Shown: one piece after another, positions 36,753 through 45,898 of the stretch
How the letters are laid out: each line of letters opens with the position of its first letter
How positions within the stretch are numbered: position 1 is the stretch's first letter
Origin: Povalibacter uvarum
Lineage (GTDB): Bacteria; Pseudomonadota; Gammaproteobacteria; Steroidobacterales; Steroidobacteraceae
NCBI RefSeq assembly: GCF_014202975.1
Contig: NZ_JACHHZ010000003.1
Coordinates: forward strand, 496,001 to 560,000
Length of the DNA stretch: 64,000 nt
Direction: 5' to 3'
The notes under the pieces: generated by a model
What the model saw: only the letters and a program-made list of their open reading frames with translations
Told to the model about the DNA's origin: nothing
Databases searched by the model: none
Made by a program: the position numbers and the translations under genes

Positions 36753-37675
36753 TCGAGGTGCGACAGCGCGAAATCGATCGCTGCGCACACGGCCGCGAGT
36801 TGAGCGGCATTGCATTGCTCAGGCGTAGCGCGCGGACTGTCGGGATAGACCTCGGTCGTCGTGGAGTAGCGCGCGCCGGCAACGCCGCCGCACAACCCGA
36901 GTTCGCGCATCGGATATCGGATCACACCCGGTGCCACGACTTCGGAGCCGATGATCCGACCCTTCTCATCCGACGGCGCGATGTGCGTCACTTTCGCGAC
37001 CGCATCGATGATCGCCTGCTGGAATCCGGGTTGCGGATTCTCCGTGTCGTCGACGAGGTAGAAACCATCGGGAATCTCACCGGGCTCGAATGGCTTTCCG
37101 TCTCGCGCTGCAAGCGCAGGACGGTATTCGCTCTCGTCGGTATCGGTCGTCTCGTGCAGATCGATGTGCACCAGGAACTTTCCTCGCATCGGCGCGATCA
37201 GCTGCATCAATGCAGCCGACTCGCCCGCCGGGCTGTTCTCGCGAAAGGAGCGATTGGGATCGACCGCATTGGCGTTCCAGCGGTGAATCCGCTCGTAGGC
37301 CCATGGGCTGATGCACGGTGCAACGAGCAGGTTGACGCGGTCTGCGTAGTCAGCGGCCCTCTGTTCGATGAACTGCAGCGCGCCATGAACGCCGCTGGTT
37401 TCATATCCGTGTACGCCGCCGGTGACCAGCACCAACGGCTTGCCATCGCGCCAGTTGCGGCTGCGGATTGCAAACAGCCGATACAGATCTGGTGAGTAGT
37501 TCAGAGTGCCGTATTCAGAGACGTCGAAGCGCGTCGACAGCCGCTCGATCCGTTCGACCACATCGGTGACGTAGCTGCGCTGTCGCGACTGCTTCGACAA
37601 CCACACCGCGCGCTCGGCGTTGCCCCAGGGAGTGCCGGGGGTGCCGATGGGGTAGAAATTGGATACAGCCGGCAT
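36746..37675 (-). CDS. M14-family metallocarboxypeptidase/deacylase
   Basis: A 309-residue protein with the M14 zinc site: TGGVHGYETSGVHG (HxxE) and HIDLHETTD as the third ligand. NANAVDPNRSFR holds the substrate-binding Asn-Arg pair and TEVYP is near the catalytic Glu. The family includes carboxypeptidases and succinylglutamate-desuccinylase-like hydrolases; no signal peptide, so it is cytosolic. I start at the ATG at 37675 (MPAVSNFYPIGTPG). The stop codon lies inside the 3' end of ghrA. Confidence 0.83.
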   Translation of the reverse strand: MPAVSNFYPIGTPGTPWGNAERAVWLSKQSRQRSYVTDVVERIERLSTRFDVSEYGTLNYSPDLYRLFAIRSRNWRDGKPLVLVTGGVHGYETSGVHGALQFIEQRAADYADRVNLLVAPCISPWAYERIHRWNANAVDPNRSFRENSPAGESAALMQLIAPMRGKFLVHIDLHETTDTDESEYRPALAARDGKPFEPGEIPDGFYLVDDTENPQPGFQQAIIDAVAKVTHIAPSDEKGRIIGSEVVAPGVIRYPMRELGLCGGVAGARYSTTTEVYPDSPRATPEQCNAAQLAAVCAAIDFALSHLDQ

Positions 37676-37893
37676 TTGTGTTCCTCGATCGAAAAAGTCG
37701 CGGCACTCTAGCAACGTACGCAGCGCGGATCGAGCGTCCGTGATCGGTCTCCCGACGATGCAGGGAACTCTTCCGCCCCTGCGTTGTTGATGGAGTCGCA
37801 TCCATGTTCCTGCGCTGCCGGGCTTTCGCTCCCGGCCAGGGCAGGGGTCTGATATCGTCCCGGTCCGGTCTCACCGCATAGTCGGGGTGCAGA

Positions 37894-38358
37894 ATGCTCT
37901 CTCGGTCGCTGTTCGTGCTTCTTCTCACCGTGCTGGCCGTTTCCTTCAGTGGATGCGGCAAACGCGGCGGCCTCGTGTACGTGCTCGAAGAGCCTCAATC
38001 GATGACGCTGACCGCGTCCGCATCGTCGACGACCGCGAAGCCCGGCGATGCGATCGTGCTGCGCGTTGAACGGCGCACCGAGGGGAAGTGGAAACAGATC
38101 CCCCTGGCGGAGGTCCAGAAGGGACAATGCTGGGTGTACCAGCCTCCCGCGCAGCATGAGCCGGAAGTCGCGGACAACGTCCACTGGGCGATCGCGCCGG
38201 AGAATGGTGCCATCCTGAATCGCGATTTCCGGATGGATCACACCAAGGTCGCGACGATCAACATCAAGGGGACGATCACGTTCACTCCGGTCAGCAAGCT
38301 CAAGTGTGAAGACGATCGCGCTGTCGAAGGAACGCCGATCAGCATCGAAGTTTCGTGA
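37894..38358 (+). CDS. Lipoprotein of unknown function
   Basis: A 154-residue protein with a lipobox (VSFSGC, Cys at about 21) after a hydrophobic signal, so it is expected to be lipidated. The mature domain (PQSMTLTASASSTTAKPGD, EGKWKQIPLAEVQKGQCWVY) looks beta-rich. GGGGTG precedes the ATG. The YciI gene begins 13 bp after the stop, so the two are probably co-transcribed. Confidence 0.72.
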   Translation: MLSRSLFVLLLTVLAVSFSGCGKRGGLVYVLEEPQSMTLTASASSTTAKPGDAIVLRVERRTEGKWKQIPLAEVQKGQCWVYQPPAQHEPEVADNVHWAIAPENGAILNRDFRMDHTKVATINIKGTITFTPVSKLKCEDDRAVEGTPISIEVS

Positions 38359-38371
38359 GAAGGGTGAAGTC

Positions 38372-38770
38372 ATGACCGAATCCAGAAAGTACTCCGAGTA
38401 TCTGATCCTTTCCCGCGGTCAGTGGGACGAGAATCTGTCGCCCGAGCGGATTCAGAAGGCCATCGACGAGTTTTACGAATGGCATGCCGGTCTGGTCGAG
38501 AGCGGCAGGGCGAAGCCAGGCCAGCGACTCGCGCGGCCCGCGATGATGGTTTCCAAGGACGGTGTCACGGACGGACCGTTCGCCGAGACGAAGGAAGTGA
38601 TCGGCGGCTACTGGTTCTTCCTCGCCGAAAGTCTGGCCGACGCGGCTGCGCTGGCCGCGAAGAATCCTTGCGTCGCCTGCGGACTGCGGTTCGAAGTCAG
38701 ACCGATCGAAGTCGAACGGTGTTCGGCGTACGTGGAGACCAACGAGACGCCGGGCAGAAGGGCCGGCTAG
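38372..38770 (+). CDS. YCII-related protein
   Basis: A 132-residue protein of the YciI-like fold: KYSEYLILSRGQWDENLSPE, then SKDGVTDGPFAETKEVIGGYWF, the signature of DGPF-type members, and an alpha/beta ferredoxin-like end. The family is often linked to ECF sigma genes and has unknown chemistry. I start at the ATG at 38372. Its stop codon overlaps the stop of the convergent kinase gene by 4 bp. Confidence 0.87.
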   Translation: MTESRKYSEYLILSRGQWDENLSPERIQKAIDEFYEWHAGLVESGRAKPGQRLARPAMMVSKDGVTDGPFAETKEVIGGYWFFLAESLADAAALAAKNPCVACGLRFEVRPIEVERCSAYVETNETPGRRAG

Positions 38771-41016
38771 CCAGCTAGCTGGCTTCCTCCCGGTATCGTG
38801 AAGTAGAACGTCGCCCCCTCACCTGGCGCACTCTGCGCCCAGATCCGCCCTCCGTGCCGTTGCAGGATTCGTGCGACGGTCGCGAGTCCGATCCCGCTGC
38901 CCGGAAATTCGCTCGGCGAGTGCAGGCGGTGGAAGGGCTCGAACAGCCGCTCCGTGTAGCGCATGTCGAAGCCCACGCCGTTGTCGCGGATGGAGAAGAC
39001 TGTGTCGTCGCCGTCGCGGCGCAGGCAGAACTCGATGGACGCGGCGGTCGAGTTCCGGGTGTATTTCCAGGCGTTCTCGATCAGGTTCGTCATCGCGACG
39101 TTGAGCATGCGCCGGTCGCCCTGCACGATTGCTGCTGGCGGAAAGACAATCTCGACCTGGCGCTGCGGGTCATTCTCGCGCAGCGAGCTCACGATTTCCC
39201 TGGCGAGCTCGCACAGATCGACAGGCTCTCGATGCAGCTGCTGATGCGATGCCCTGGCGAGCACCAGCAAACCCTCGATGAGTTCGTTCATGCGAGCACC
39301 AGCGGCGCTGATGCGGTGGAGGTAGTGTTTCGCCTCGTCGTTCAGTGCGGCCGGCTGCTCCGCCAGCAGCAAGCCGGCGAACGCGTTGACGGCTCGTACA
39401 GGTGCGCGCAGGTCGTGTGATACGGAATATGAGAAGGCTTCGAGCTGCTTGTTCAGCTCGGCGAGCTCTGCCGTTCGCGTCGCAACTCGTGCTTCGAGTG
39501 AAGAGGTCAGCTGCTGTAACTGTGTGTGCGCGATAGCGCGTTCGAATTCGGCACCGATGCGATCGGCGAAGACTTCCAGGATCTGTCGCGACTCCGCACC
39601 GATTTCCACGGGGCCGCTGCTCCATACCTCGACGATGCCGATCAACCGTTCCTTGGCGTCGAAGATGCCGGCGCCGAAGTAGCCATAGACCGGCTGCCGC
39701 GCGAACGGAGCGTAGTCCGGAAACTCGATCCCTGCGTCCGAGAGGCTGATGTTCTGGCAGGAAGCGTTCAGTCGTGCACTCGGTGCGAGCGAGAGAGGGC
39801 TGCGGAAGGCACCTCCGGGCGCACCCTCAGCCCACACCGCCAGCGATTGCAGCGACTGCGATTCGTTCTCGTGGATGCAGATGGCTGCGTGCTCGGCGCC
39901 GAAGGCCTCGGTCAGCGGACCGAGGCAGCGATGAGCAAAATCTTCTGCATCGCGCGCAGGACCGAGTTGCGCCAGCAGCCGAAGCGCATTGTGAACCCGC
40001 GCGTGTTCGGTGATGTCGCGCACCACGCCGAGCATGCGGCCGTCGGAGAGCATCTGCGCGTTCACTTCGCCAATGAAGGAAGCGCCGTTCTTGCGCCGGA
40101 AGCGCCATTCACCGCGGATCGCCTCGCCCGTTTCGAGCTGCCTGGCGACTTCGACGAAACGTTTGTGCTCCTCGCGCTGGACGACGTCGATGACGTAGAG
40201 GCGTCGAAGCTCCTCGAACGAATAGCCGAGCATGTCGAGCCCGGCCCGATTGACGTCGATGTACCGGCCGTCGCTCGTTGAGATGAAGATGCCGTCGGAC
40301 GCCTGTGCCACCAGCGCGCGATAGCTCTCATCGCTGCTGAGGAACAGCGTCATGAGCAATACGAGCGACACGAAACCGAATTCGCCCAGGAACAGCGAGT
40401 TCAGTTCGCCGAGCAGGACGAACATGTTGGCTACGAGGGCGACGGGAAGCAGGGTGATGCTGAGAGAGAAGACGATCGCGTGCTTGCGCTGGCCGCGGCG
40501 ATACTGACTCAGGCACAAGGCATAGATGTACGCGTAGCAACATACCGTGACCAGCCAGAAAGCCATCAGTGCAGTGGGCAAATGCGGCAGCACATGAATC
40601 GTCGCTTCTTCACCCCAGGGCAGGATCAGCGTGACCAGTTGCGGCGGAGCACGCATTTGGGAACCGATCGGCGTCAGTTCGTACGCGACGATGACGAGGA
40701 TGTAGAACGCGGACAACACTGTCGGAATCCAGCGTTTGCGGGCGGCTGCGTAGACGTAAGCGAACCAGGGCAGCACCGCCATCGACGCGGCGCCCAGGAG
40801 ATTCGACCAGTTCGACGCGGCGAGATAGGACTCGACGTCTTGCGCGGAGTAGACGCCGATGTGCGAGAGCGCATGCCCTGCGACGAGTATCGCAAGCAGC
40901 GCGAAGACAAGGTGAACAGCACGGAATGACTGCCGCAGCCCCGCGACCAGGTGCGCGACGCCCGCATAGGCGCACGCGCTGGCCAGTCCGGCGACGATGC
41001 AGGCCAGAATACTCAT
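38767..41016 (-). CDS. Sensor histidine kinase with 7TM N-terminus, PAS and GAF domains
   Basis: A 749-residue kinase. Residues 1-235 form seven TM helices (histidine-kinase N-terminal 7TM type), then PAS (about 240-350, ending GVVRDITEHARVH), GAF (about 355-490), HisKA with His near 533 (SYSVSHDLRAPVRAV) and HATPase with NLIENAWKYT, DNGVGFDMRY and GSGIGLATV. The C-terminal half is close to the kinase at 780-3062. No response regulator is adjacent. The 7TM plus PAS/GAF set suggests a small diffusible or redox signal. The start is the ATG at 41016. Confidence 0.92.
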   Translation of the reverse strand: MSILACIVAGLASACAYAGVAHLVAGLRQSFRAVHLVFALLAILVAGHALSHIGVYSAQDVESYLAASNWSNLLGAASMAVLPWFAYVYAAARKRWIPTVLSAFYILVIVAYELTPIGSQMRAPPQLVTLILPWGEEATIHVLPHLPTALMAFWLVTVCCYAYIYALCLSQYRRGQRKHAIVFSLSITLLPVALVANMFVLLGELNSLFLGEFGFVSLVLLMTLFLSSDESYRALVAQASDGIFISTSDGRYIDVNRAGLDMLGYSFEELRRLYVIDVVQREEHKRFVEVARQLETGEAIRGEWRFRRKNGASFIGEVNAQMLSDGRMLGVVRDITEHARVHNALRLLAQLGPARDAEDFAHRCLGPLTEAFGAEHAAICIHENESQSLQSLAVWAEGAPGGAFRSPLSLAPSARLNASCQNISLSDAGIEFPDYAPFARQPVYGYFGAGIFDAKERLIGIVEVWSSGPVEIGAESRQILEVFADRIGAEFERAIAHTQLQQLTSSLEARVATRTAELAELNKQLEAFSYSVSHDLRAPVRAVNAFAGLLLAEQPAALNDEAKHYLHRISAAGARMNELIEGLLVLARASHQQLHREPVDLCELAREIVSSLRENDPQRQVEIVFPPAAIVQGDRRMLNVAMTNLIENAWKYTRNSTAASIEFCLRRDGDDTVFSIRDNGVGFDMRYTERLFEPFHRLHSPSEFPGSGIGLATVARILQRHGGRIWAQSAPGEGATFYFTIPGGSQLAG
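38769..38784. terminator. 16-bp palindrome over convergent stop codons
   Basis: AGCCAGCT-AGCTGGCT is a perfect palindrome without a loop, spanning the 3' ends of the convergent YciI-like and kinase genes, whose stops overlap in the same four bases. It could act as a bidirectional terminator; there is no T run. Confidence 0.4.
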
Positions 41017-41189
41017 GAGGCGCGCAGCCGGATCATCGGACTGCAGCGAACGGCGGGATGGCGGGCGACTCTGACATATCCCATCCAGTATCCCGGCACC
41101 CGGCGACGCGGGGAATCCCTTGCGGTACGGAGGGCCGGCTCCCGCGCCACACTTAGGAGAAGGTCTTATACGACCGGACGCCGGCCGCT

Positions 41190-41657
41190 CTAGGCCGTGC
41201 TTTCAGGCGGAGGGGCGAGCTTGCGGAGAAGGCGATCGAGGCTGTTGGCGAATGCCTCGCGATCGCGAGGCCCAAGCGGCGCCGGGCCGCCTGTCACGAC
41301 ACCGCTGCCGCGCAGTTCATCCATGAAGTTGCGCATCGAAAGGCGCTCGCGGATGTTGTCCTTCGTGTAGAGCTCGCCCCTCGGATTCAGCGCGTGTGCG
41401 CCCTTGTCGATCGCGGCAGCAGCCAGAGGAATATCAGCGGTGATCACGAGATCGTTCGTGCTCAGTTGCTCGGCGATGTATTTGTCCGCGACATCGAATC
41501 CGGCGGCGACCTGAGTGAACCGGATGTACGGGGAAGGAGGAATCCGCATCGGTTGATTGGCAACCAGGGTCGTAGAGATGCGCGTGCGCTCGGCAGCGCG
41601 AAAGAGGATCTCCTTGATGACCCCCGGACAGGCGTCGGCGTCGACCCAGATCTTCAC
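41190..41657 (-). CDS. yaiI: UPF0178 (DUF188) family protein YaiI
   Basis: A 155-residue protein: [20 protein letters not shown] at the start and [23 protein letters not shown] in the middle, the DUF188 signature with a PIN-like acidic core. Function uncharacterised. The start is GTG at 41657, two bases after the stop of the Kef-type gene; no ATG is available, and the conserved [10 protein letters not shown] begins directly. Probably co-translated with the antiporter gene. Confidence 0.87.
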   Translation of the reverse strand: MKIWVDADACPGVIKEILFRAAERTRISTTLVANQPMRIPPSPYIRFTQVAAGFDVADKYIAEQLSTNDLVITADIPLAAAAIDKGAHALNPRGELYTKDNIRERLSMRNFMDELRGSGVVTGGPAPLGPRDREAFANSLDRLLRKLAPPPESTA

Positions 41658-41659
41658 AG

Positions 41660-43483
41660 TCAGCGGCTTTCGGTCTGCGGCAGATCGTTCAGCGCTTCGC
41701 TCTCGCGCCGCGGTGTGCTCAGTGGTGTTGGCTTGAGCGGTGCCGGGGCTGCGTTGCTGTACAGCAGGACTTTGCCGGCCTGCAATCCGCCTGTCGCCAG
41801 CTCCATCGCGAAGCGCTCGGCATCGCGGCTGCGGATCAGCGCGGCGATCTCGGCGGCTTCTTCGTCGCTGACGTCGAGCTGTCGCAGCGCTTCCTCCCCG
41901 AATCGCAACGCGGATTCGAACGTCTCGCGAATCTGGTAGTCGATGCCGATGCCGACGAGCTCGCGGGCGTGCTGGCGATCGAACGACCGCACGAGCAACC
42001 GTGCTTGCGAGAACTCCGCGCGAACGAGCGTAGCGATGCGGGTCGCGGTCTCCGCATTCTCGACGCACACGGCGATTGCGCGAGCCTTGTCGGCGCCGCT
42101 GGCATGCAGCACGTCGAGACGCGAGCCATCACCGTAGTAGACCTTGAAGCCGAATTCCTGCGCGCTGCGGATCATCTCGATGTCCGTGTCGATGATGCTG
42201 ACGTCGACACCTCTCGCAAGCAGCGCCTGGCTCGCGACCTGGCCGAAGCGACCGAAGCCGATGAGGAGCACCGAACCGCTCAATCCCTCGGCGACATCGA
42301 TTCCTTCCATGCCCTCGGCTTCGGGACGCGCGAAGCGTCGCATGACCAGGACGACGAGCGGGGTGAGCACCATCGAAAGCACGACGACGGCGGTGAGGTT
42401 CGCGCTGACGCCCGGATCGATGATCCCGGTGATCGCGGCGGCGCCGAAGAGGACAAAAGCGAACTCGCCGCCCTGCGCCATGATGACTGCGCGATCGAGC
42501 GCTTCAGCATGCGAGCTGTGCGTCAGTCTCGCGACGAGATAGATGCAGAGTGCTTTTGCCGCCATCATCGCCGGCACCACAGCCGCGATCAGTTTCCAGT
42601 TTGCCGCGACCACGGACAGGTCGAGCGCCATGCCGACGGCAAGGAAGAAGAGGCCGAGCAGCAGGCCGCGAAAGGGTTCAACATCCGCTTCGAGTTGATG
42701 ACGGAACGTCGACTCCGAGAGCAGCACGCCAGCGATGAACGCGCCCATCGCCATCGACAGCCCGCCCATCTCCATCAGGAGCGCTGAACCCAGGACGACC
42801 AGGAGCGCCGCGGCGGTCATCACCTCGCGGGCCCGTGCTGCAGCGAGCAGCGCGAAGAGCGGATTCAGCGCCCACAAGCCGACGGCGATGAGTCCTGCGA
42901 GGGAGCCGATACCGACGAGGATGCCGACCCAGTGCGTTCCGGTTTCTGCCGCCGCCCGGGGCGCGAGCAGGCTGACGATGGCGAGCAGCGGCACGATCAG
43001 CAGATCTTCGAAGAGCAGGATCGACACCATCTTCTGGCCGCGAGGCAGTGCGATGTCGCCGCGCTCAGCCAGCAGCTGCATCACGATCGCGGTCGACGTG
43101 AGCACGAATCCCGCCGCAGCGATGAATGCGACGACGAGGGAGAAGCCGAACGCCAGTCCGACGCCGGTCAATCCGGCGATGCACGCCAGGATCTGCAGTG
43201 TTCCGAGTCCGAAGATCTGGCCACGCAGATGCCATAGATGCGATGGCCGCATTTCGAGTCCGACCACGAACAGGAACATGACGACGCCCAGTTCGGCGAC
43301 GTGCAGGATGCTCTTCGGATCGCTGAACCAGCCGAGACCAAACGGACCGATGACCAGGCCAGCGGCAAGGTAGCCGAGGACCGAGCCGAGACCGAGGCGA
43401 CGAAACAGGGGAACGGCGACGACTGCGGCCCCGAGCAGGGCGACGACGCTGACGAGGAGGTGGGAATCTTGTTCAACGGCCAT
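41660..43483 (-). CDS. Kef-type potassium/proton antiporter with TrkA-N domain
   Basis: A 607-residue CPA2 protein. Residues 1-390 are about 12 TM helices ([56 protein letters not shown]). Residues about 400-520 are a TrkA-N/RCK domain binding NAD(H) ([40 protein letters not shown]). It most resembles KefB/KefC, which are glutathione-gated K+ efflux systems used against electrophiles, though the ancillary KefF/KefG protein is absent. I start at the ATG at 43483; the longer frame has no ribosome site. Confidence 0.9.
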   Translation of the reverse strand: MAVEQDSHLLVSVVALLGAAVVAVPLFRRLGLGSVLGYLAAGLVIGPFGLGWFSDPKSILHVAELGVVMFLFVVGLEMRPSHLWHLRGQIFGLGTLQILACIAGLTGVGLAFGFSLVVAFIAAAGFVLTSTAIVMQLLAERGDIALPRGQKMVSILLFEDLLIVPLLAIVSLLAPRAAAETGTHWVGILVGIGSLAGLIAVGLWALNPLFALLAAARAREVMTAAALLVVLGSALLMEMGGLSMAMGAFIAGVLLSESTFRHQLEADVEPFRGLLLGLFFLAVGMALDLSVVAANWKLIAAVVPAMMAAKALCIYLVARLTHSSHAEALDRAVIMAQGGEFAFVLFGAAAITGIIDPGVSANLTAVVVLSMVLTPLVVLVMRRFARPEAEGMEGIDVAEGLSGSVLLIGFGRFGQVASQALLARGVDVSIIDTDIEMIRSAQEFGFKVYYGDGSRLDVLHASGADKARAIAVCVENAETATRIATLVRAEFSQARLLVRSFDRQHARELVGIGIDYQIRETFESALRFGEEALRQLDVSDEEAAEIAALIRSRDAERFAMELATGGLQAGKVLLYSNAAPAPLKPTPLSTPRRESEALNDLPQTESR

Positions 43484-43544
43484 GCGTTCCAAGGTAGCAA
43501 GATTTCGTGTCACCCCCAATGCCGTCTTTCCATGCCCGCCGGCA

Positions 43545-44660
43545 TCACTTGAAGTCGATGACGACTCCCGGCCCGGGAAACGCGGAATCGATCTGCTCCG
43601 GTCCGCTCTTTTCCCAGGGCTTCGATCCGAGGCCGTTCGCGATGTCCGGATAGCGTCCGAGGCTGATGAACTGCGAGAACGCATAGGGCAGGCCTTCTCC
43701 GGTCAAAGGCGCGCCTGCGTCGGCAATGTGGAAATGCAGATGCGGGCCGGTCGAATCCCCTGTGAACCCGAGGGCACCGATGACCTGGCCGCGGCGCACG
43801 CGACTCCCGACTGATGCCGTCACGCTGCCTGGTTTCAGGTGTTCGTAAATCACGAAGCGCCCATCAGCGAGCCCCAGCACGACGTGATTGCCCGCGGCAT
43901 CCGCCAGCGAATGCTTGCCGTTTCCGGAAACAGTAGGACTCTCCGCGAGGTCGGACCGGACTGCTATCACGGTGGCATCAGCTACGGCCAGCACCTCGGC
44001 ACCGTAGCCGAATGCATTTGCAGGAACGTCCGCGTCGCCAGCCTCGGTTCGTCCCTGGTCGTCGACCTTCACCCAGTCGATGGCGAATCGCCCAGGCAAA
44101 CGCGCTCTGCCTTCGAGTGTGTAGAAGACACGGCGATGGCCGCGCTGCCAGTCGTAGTTGTAGATGGCGACCCATGGGCCGCCTCGAAGCGGTGGTCCGA
44201 GCTCCAGGCGTGCGGGTTTTGCAACGGGGACCGAGGCTGTCGTCAGCGACGAAGTCTTGTCGTTCGCTGCGTACTGGATGACGTGGCGCAGCGCGGCCGG
44301 ATTCCGGACACCCAGCTCTAGTTCGACAAACACAACGACGCGATCTCCGCGTGAGACCTGCAGCGATTGCTGATCGGGTGAGCCGATCACCACCGTCCGC
44401 GGTTTGAGTTGCGCTTCGTCGTACGCGGCCAGCCGGGCCGCTGTGGCGGCATCGACGACTTCGATCCGCGAAATTGCGAGCGGCCGGCTGGCGAGATTCG
44501 TGAGATGGATTTCGTAGAGAAGTCGCTGCCCGCCGTCCACGCGAACCGGTGCTGGTGCCTGAAGCACGGCAACGTCGAAGGACTCGGCGATCTGTCCCTG
44601 GGCTGTCGCGGATCCGGTCAGGCAGAGAAGGGCGACGAATGCGTGATGGGGTTTGAGCAT
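43545..44660 (-). CDS. Exported peptidase M23-like protein
   Basis: A 371-residue protein with a signal peptide (about 1-21, ending TATA). The N-terminal half is an Ig-like beta domain. The C-terminal half follows the LytM/M23 fold: GAEVLAVADATVIAV, GNHVVLGLADGRFVIYEHL, GQVIGALGFTGDSTGPHLHFH. HLHFH supplies the second zinc motif, but the first (H-x3-D) reads RFAID, with Arg where the zinc His should be. This may be a subfamily with altered metal binding or a non-enzymatic role. Starts at the ATG at 44660. Confidence 0.82.
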   Translation of the reverse strand: MLKPHHAFVALLCLTGSATAQGQIAESFDVAVLQAPAPVRVDGGQRLLYEIHLTNLASRPLAISRIEVVDAATAARLAAYDEAQLKPRTVVIGSPDQQSLQVSRGDRVVVFVELELGVRNPAALRHVIQYAANDKTSSLTTASVPVAKPARLELGPPLRGGPWVAIYNYDWQRGHRRVFYTLEGRARLPGRFAIDWVKVDDQGRTEAGDADVPANAFGYGAEVLAVADATVIAVRSDLAESPTVSGNGKHSLADAAGNHVVLGLADGRFVIYEHLKPGSVTASVGSRVRRGQVIGALGFTGDSTGPHLHFHIADAGAPLTGEGLPYAFSQFISLGRYPDIANGLGSKPWEKSGPEQIDSAFPGPGVVIDFK

Positions 44661-44776
44661 GACCAAAGAATACGGCTTCGAGCGACCCGGTTCCGACAGG
44701 TTTGCGGCAGGCGGACCTCCTGGAGAGGTCGCCCGGAGCTGTTGCCTTCTCCGGCCCGGCACGGTTTCATGTGGTC

Positions 44777-45259
44777 ATGGCCAGCATCAACGATTCCCAC
44801 AACATCGATCTGCCCGCTTCGCCCTACACAGTGATCGCCTTCGGGGCGGGCGACGGCCGCGTCGTGACGTATCAGGGAGCGATGAGCGTCGATGCGGCCG
44901 CTGAGCTTCTCGTAAGGACGCTCGATGACTTCGACTGGTCGACGATCGATCCGAAGAGCACGGTTGTTCATCGGGATGCGCTGGCCGGCTACGAAGCGAT
45001 GCTCGATATCGTTTCGCTCGTGGCGGAGATCAATCTCTATCTTGCCCGCGTTCTGTGGAATCTCAATGTACCGCTCGCCGTCGGTATCCCGCGGATGCTC
45101 GTGGACTCGGATGAGACCAGGGAATTGCGCTATCTCGAGAACCTCGCGGTTCAGCGCAAACTCTCGGATGACGAGCTCGCGATGCACTTGCTCGAACAGG
45201 GCGAGTTCATGTCGGAGTGGGGAGAGGCGCGCCGCCGTCTCGTGGAGGAATCACGATGA
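44777..45259 (+). CDS. Hypothetical protein
   Basis: A 160-residue acidic protein: SINDSHNIDLPASPYTVIAF, then helical segments (AAELLVRTLDDFDWSTIDP, YEAMLDIVSLVAEINLYLAR). No signal, no TM and no known family. I start at the ATG at 44777 because upstream residues are low-complexity and overlap the divergent peptidase promoter. Composition supports a real gene. Confidence 0.6.
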   Translation: MASINDSHNIDLPASPYTVIAFGAGDGRVVTYQGAMSVDAAAELLVRTLDDFDWSTIDPKSTVVHRDALAGYEAMLDIVSLVAEINLYLARVLWNLNVPLAVGIPRMLVDSDETRELRYLENLAVQRKLSDDELAMHLLEQGEFMSEWGEARRRLVEESR

Positions 45260-45373
45260 TCGCGTCGGGCTGTCCGTTTCGGATCGAACCCGACATCGTC
45301 GTCGCCGGCACACTTATATGAGAAGGCAAGCGGGCCGCCGCGCAATCGCAGCGACCCGCCGCGGGCCGGTAAC

Positions 45374-45781
45374 TTACGGGTTGGCGCAGCCGGCGGCTTG
45401 CGAACACACGTGCGAGATCTGTTCCTTGTCCCGCTTCATCGTTTCCATCGCGGCCAGGTGTTCCTTCAGCTGCGGCTCGGTCATGCAGACCTCTTTGGGA
45501 AAGCGCGAGCCGAGCAGGGGGATCTTCTTGCAGTAGACGATATCCCAGTCGTCGATCTTGACCTTGTAGCCGGGCGGGGGCTTGAACGGCTTCTTTTCGC
45601 TCGTCTCCCCGGTGGCCGCCGGCTCAGTCGCGGCCGCAGGGGCGCTCGTGGTTGCCGCCGCAACGACAGGTGCGGTCCGCGACTCCGGAGGGGTAGAGCC
45701 GCACCCCGCCAGAACGCCCAGTGCCGTCACTGTAAACAGCGCCGTCAATGCAGACGGGGCCGTCAATGTAATCAGACGCAT
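45374..45781 (-). CDS. Small lipoprotein with C-terminal cysteines
   Basis: A 135-residue protein. The signal ends in a lipobox (GVLAGC, Cys near 27), followed by an Ala/Thr/Pro-rich linker of about 30 residues and a compact end domain (GYKVKIDDWDIVYCKKIPLL, KEVCMTEPQLKEHLAAME, CSQAAGCANP) with several cysteines. AAGGAGG sits 5 nt before the ATG at 45781. No family recognised. Probably anchored in the outer membrane or periplasmic face. Confidence 0.72.
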   Translation of the reverse strand: MRLITLTAPSALTALFTVTALGVLAGCGSTPPESRTAPVVAAATTSAPAAATEPAATGETSEKKPFKPPPGYKVKIDDWDIVYCKKIPLLGSRFPKEVCMTEPQLKEHLAAMETMKRDKEQISHVCSQAAGCANP

Positions 45782-45898
45782 CTCGCCTCCTTCAGGTGTC
45801 CCGGATACACAGACGGCATCCGGGTCGCAAATCGGACACATAACGTAGTCAAAGCCACGATCCGGGGCAAGCATCGAAAGTCAGAATTGGGGATCAGG

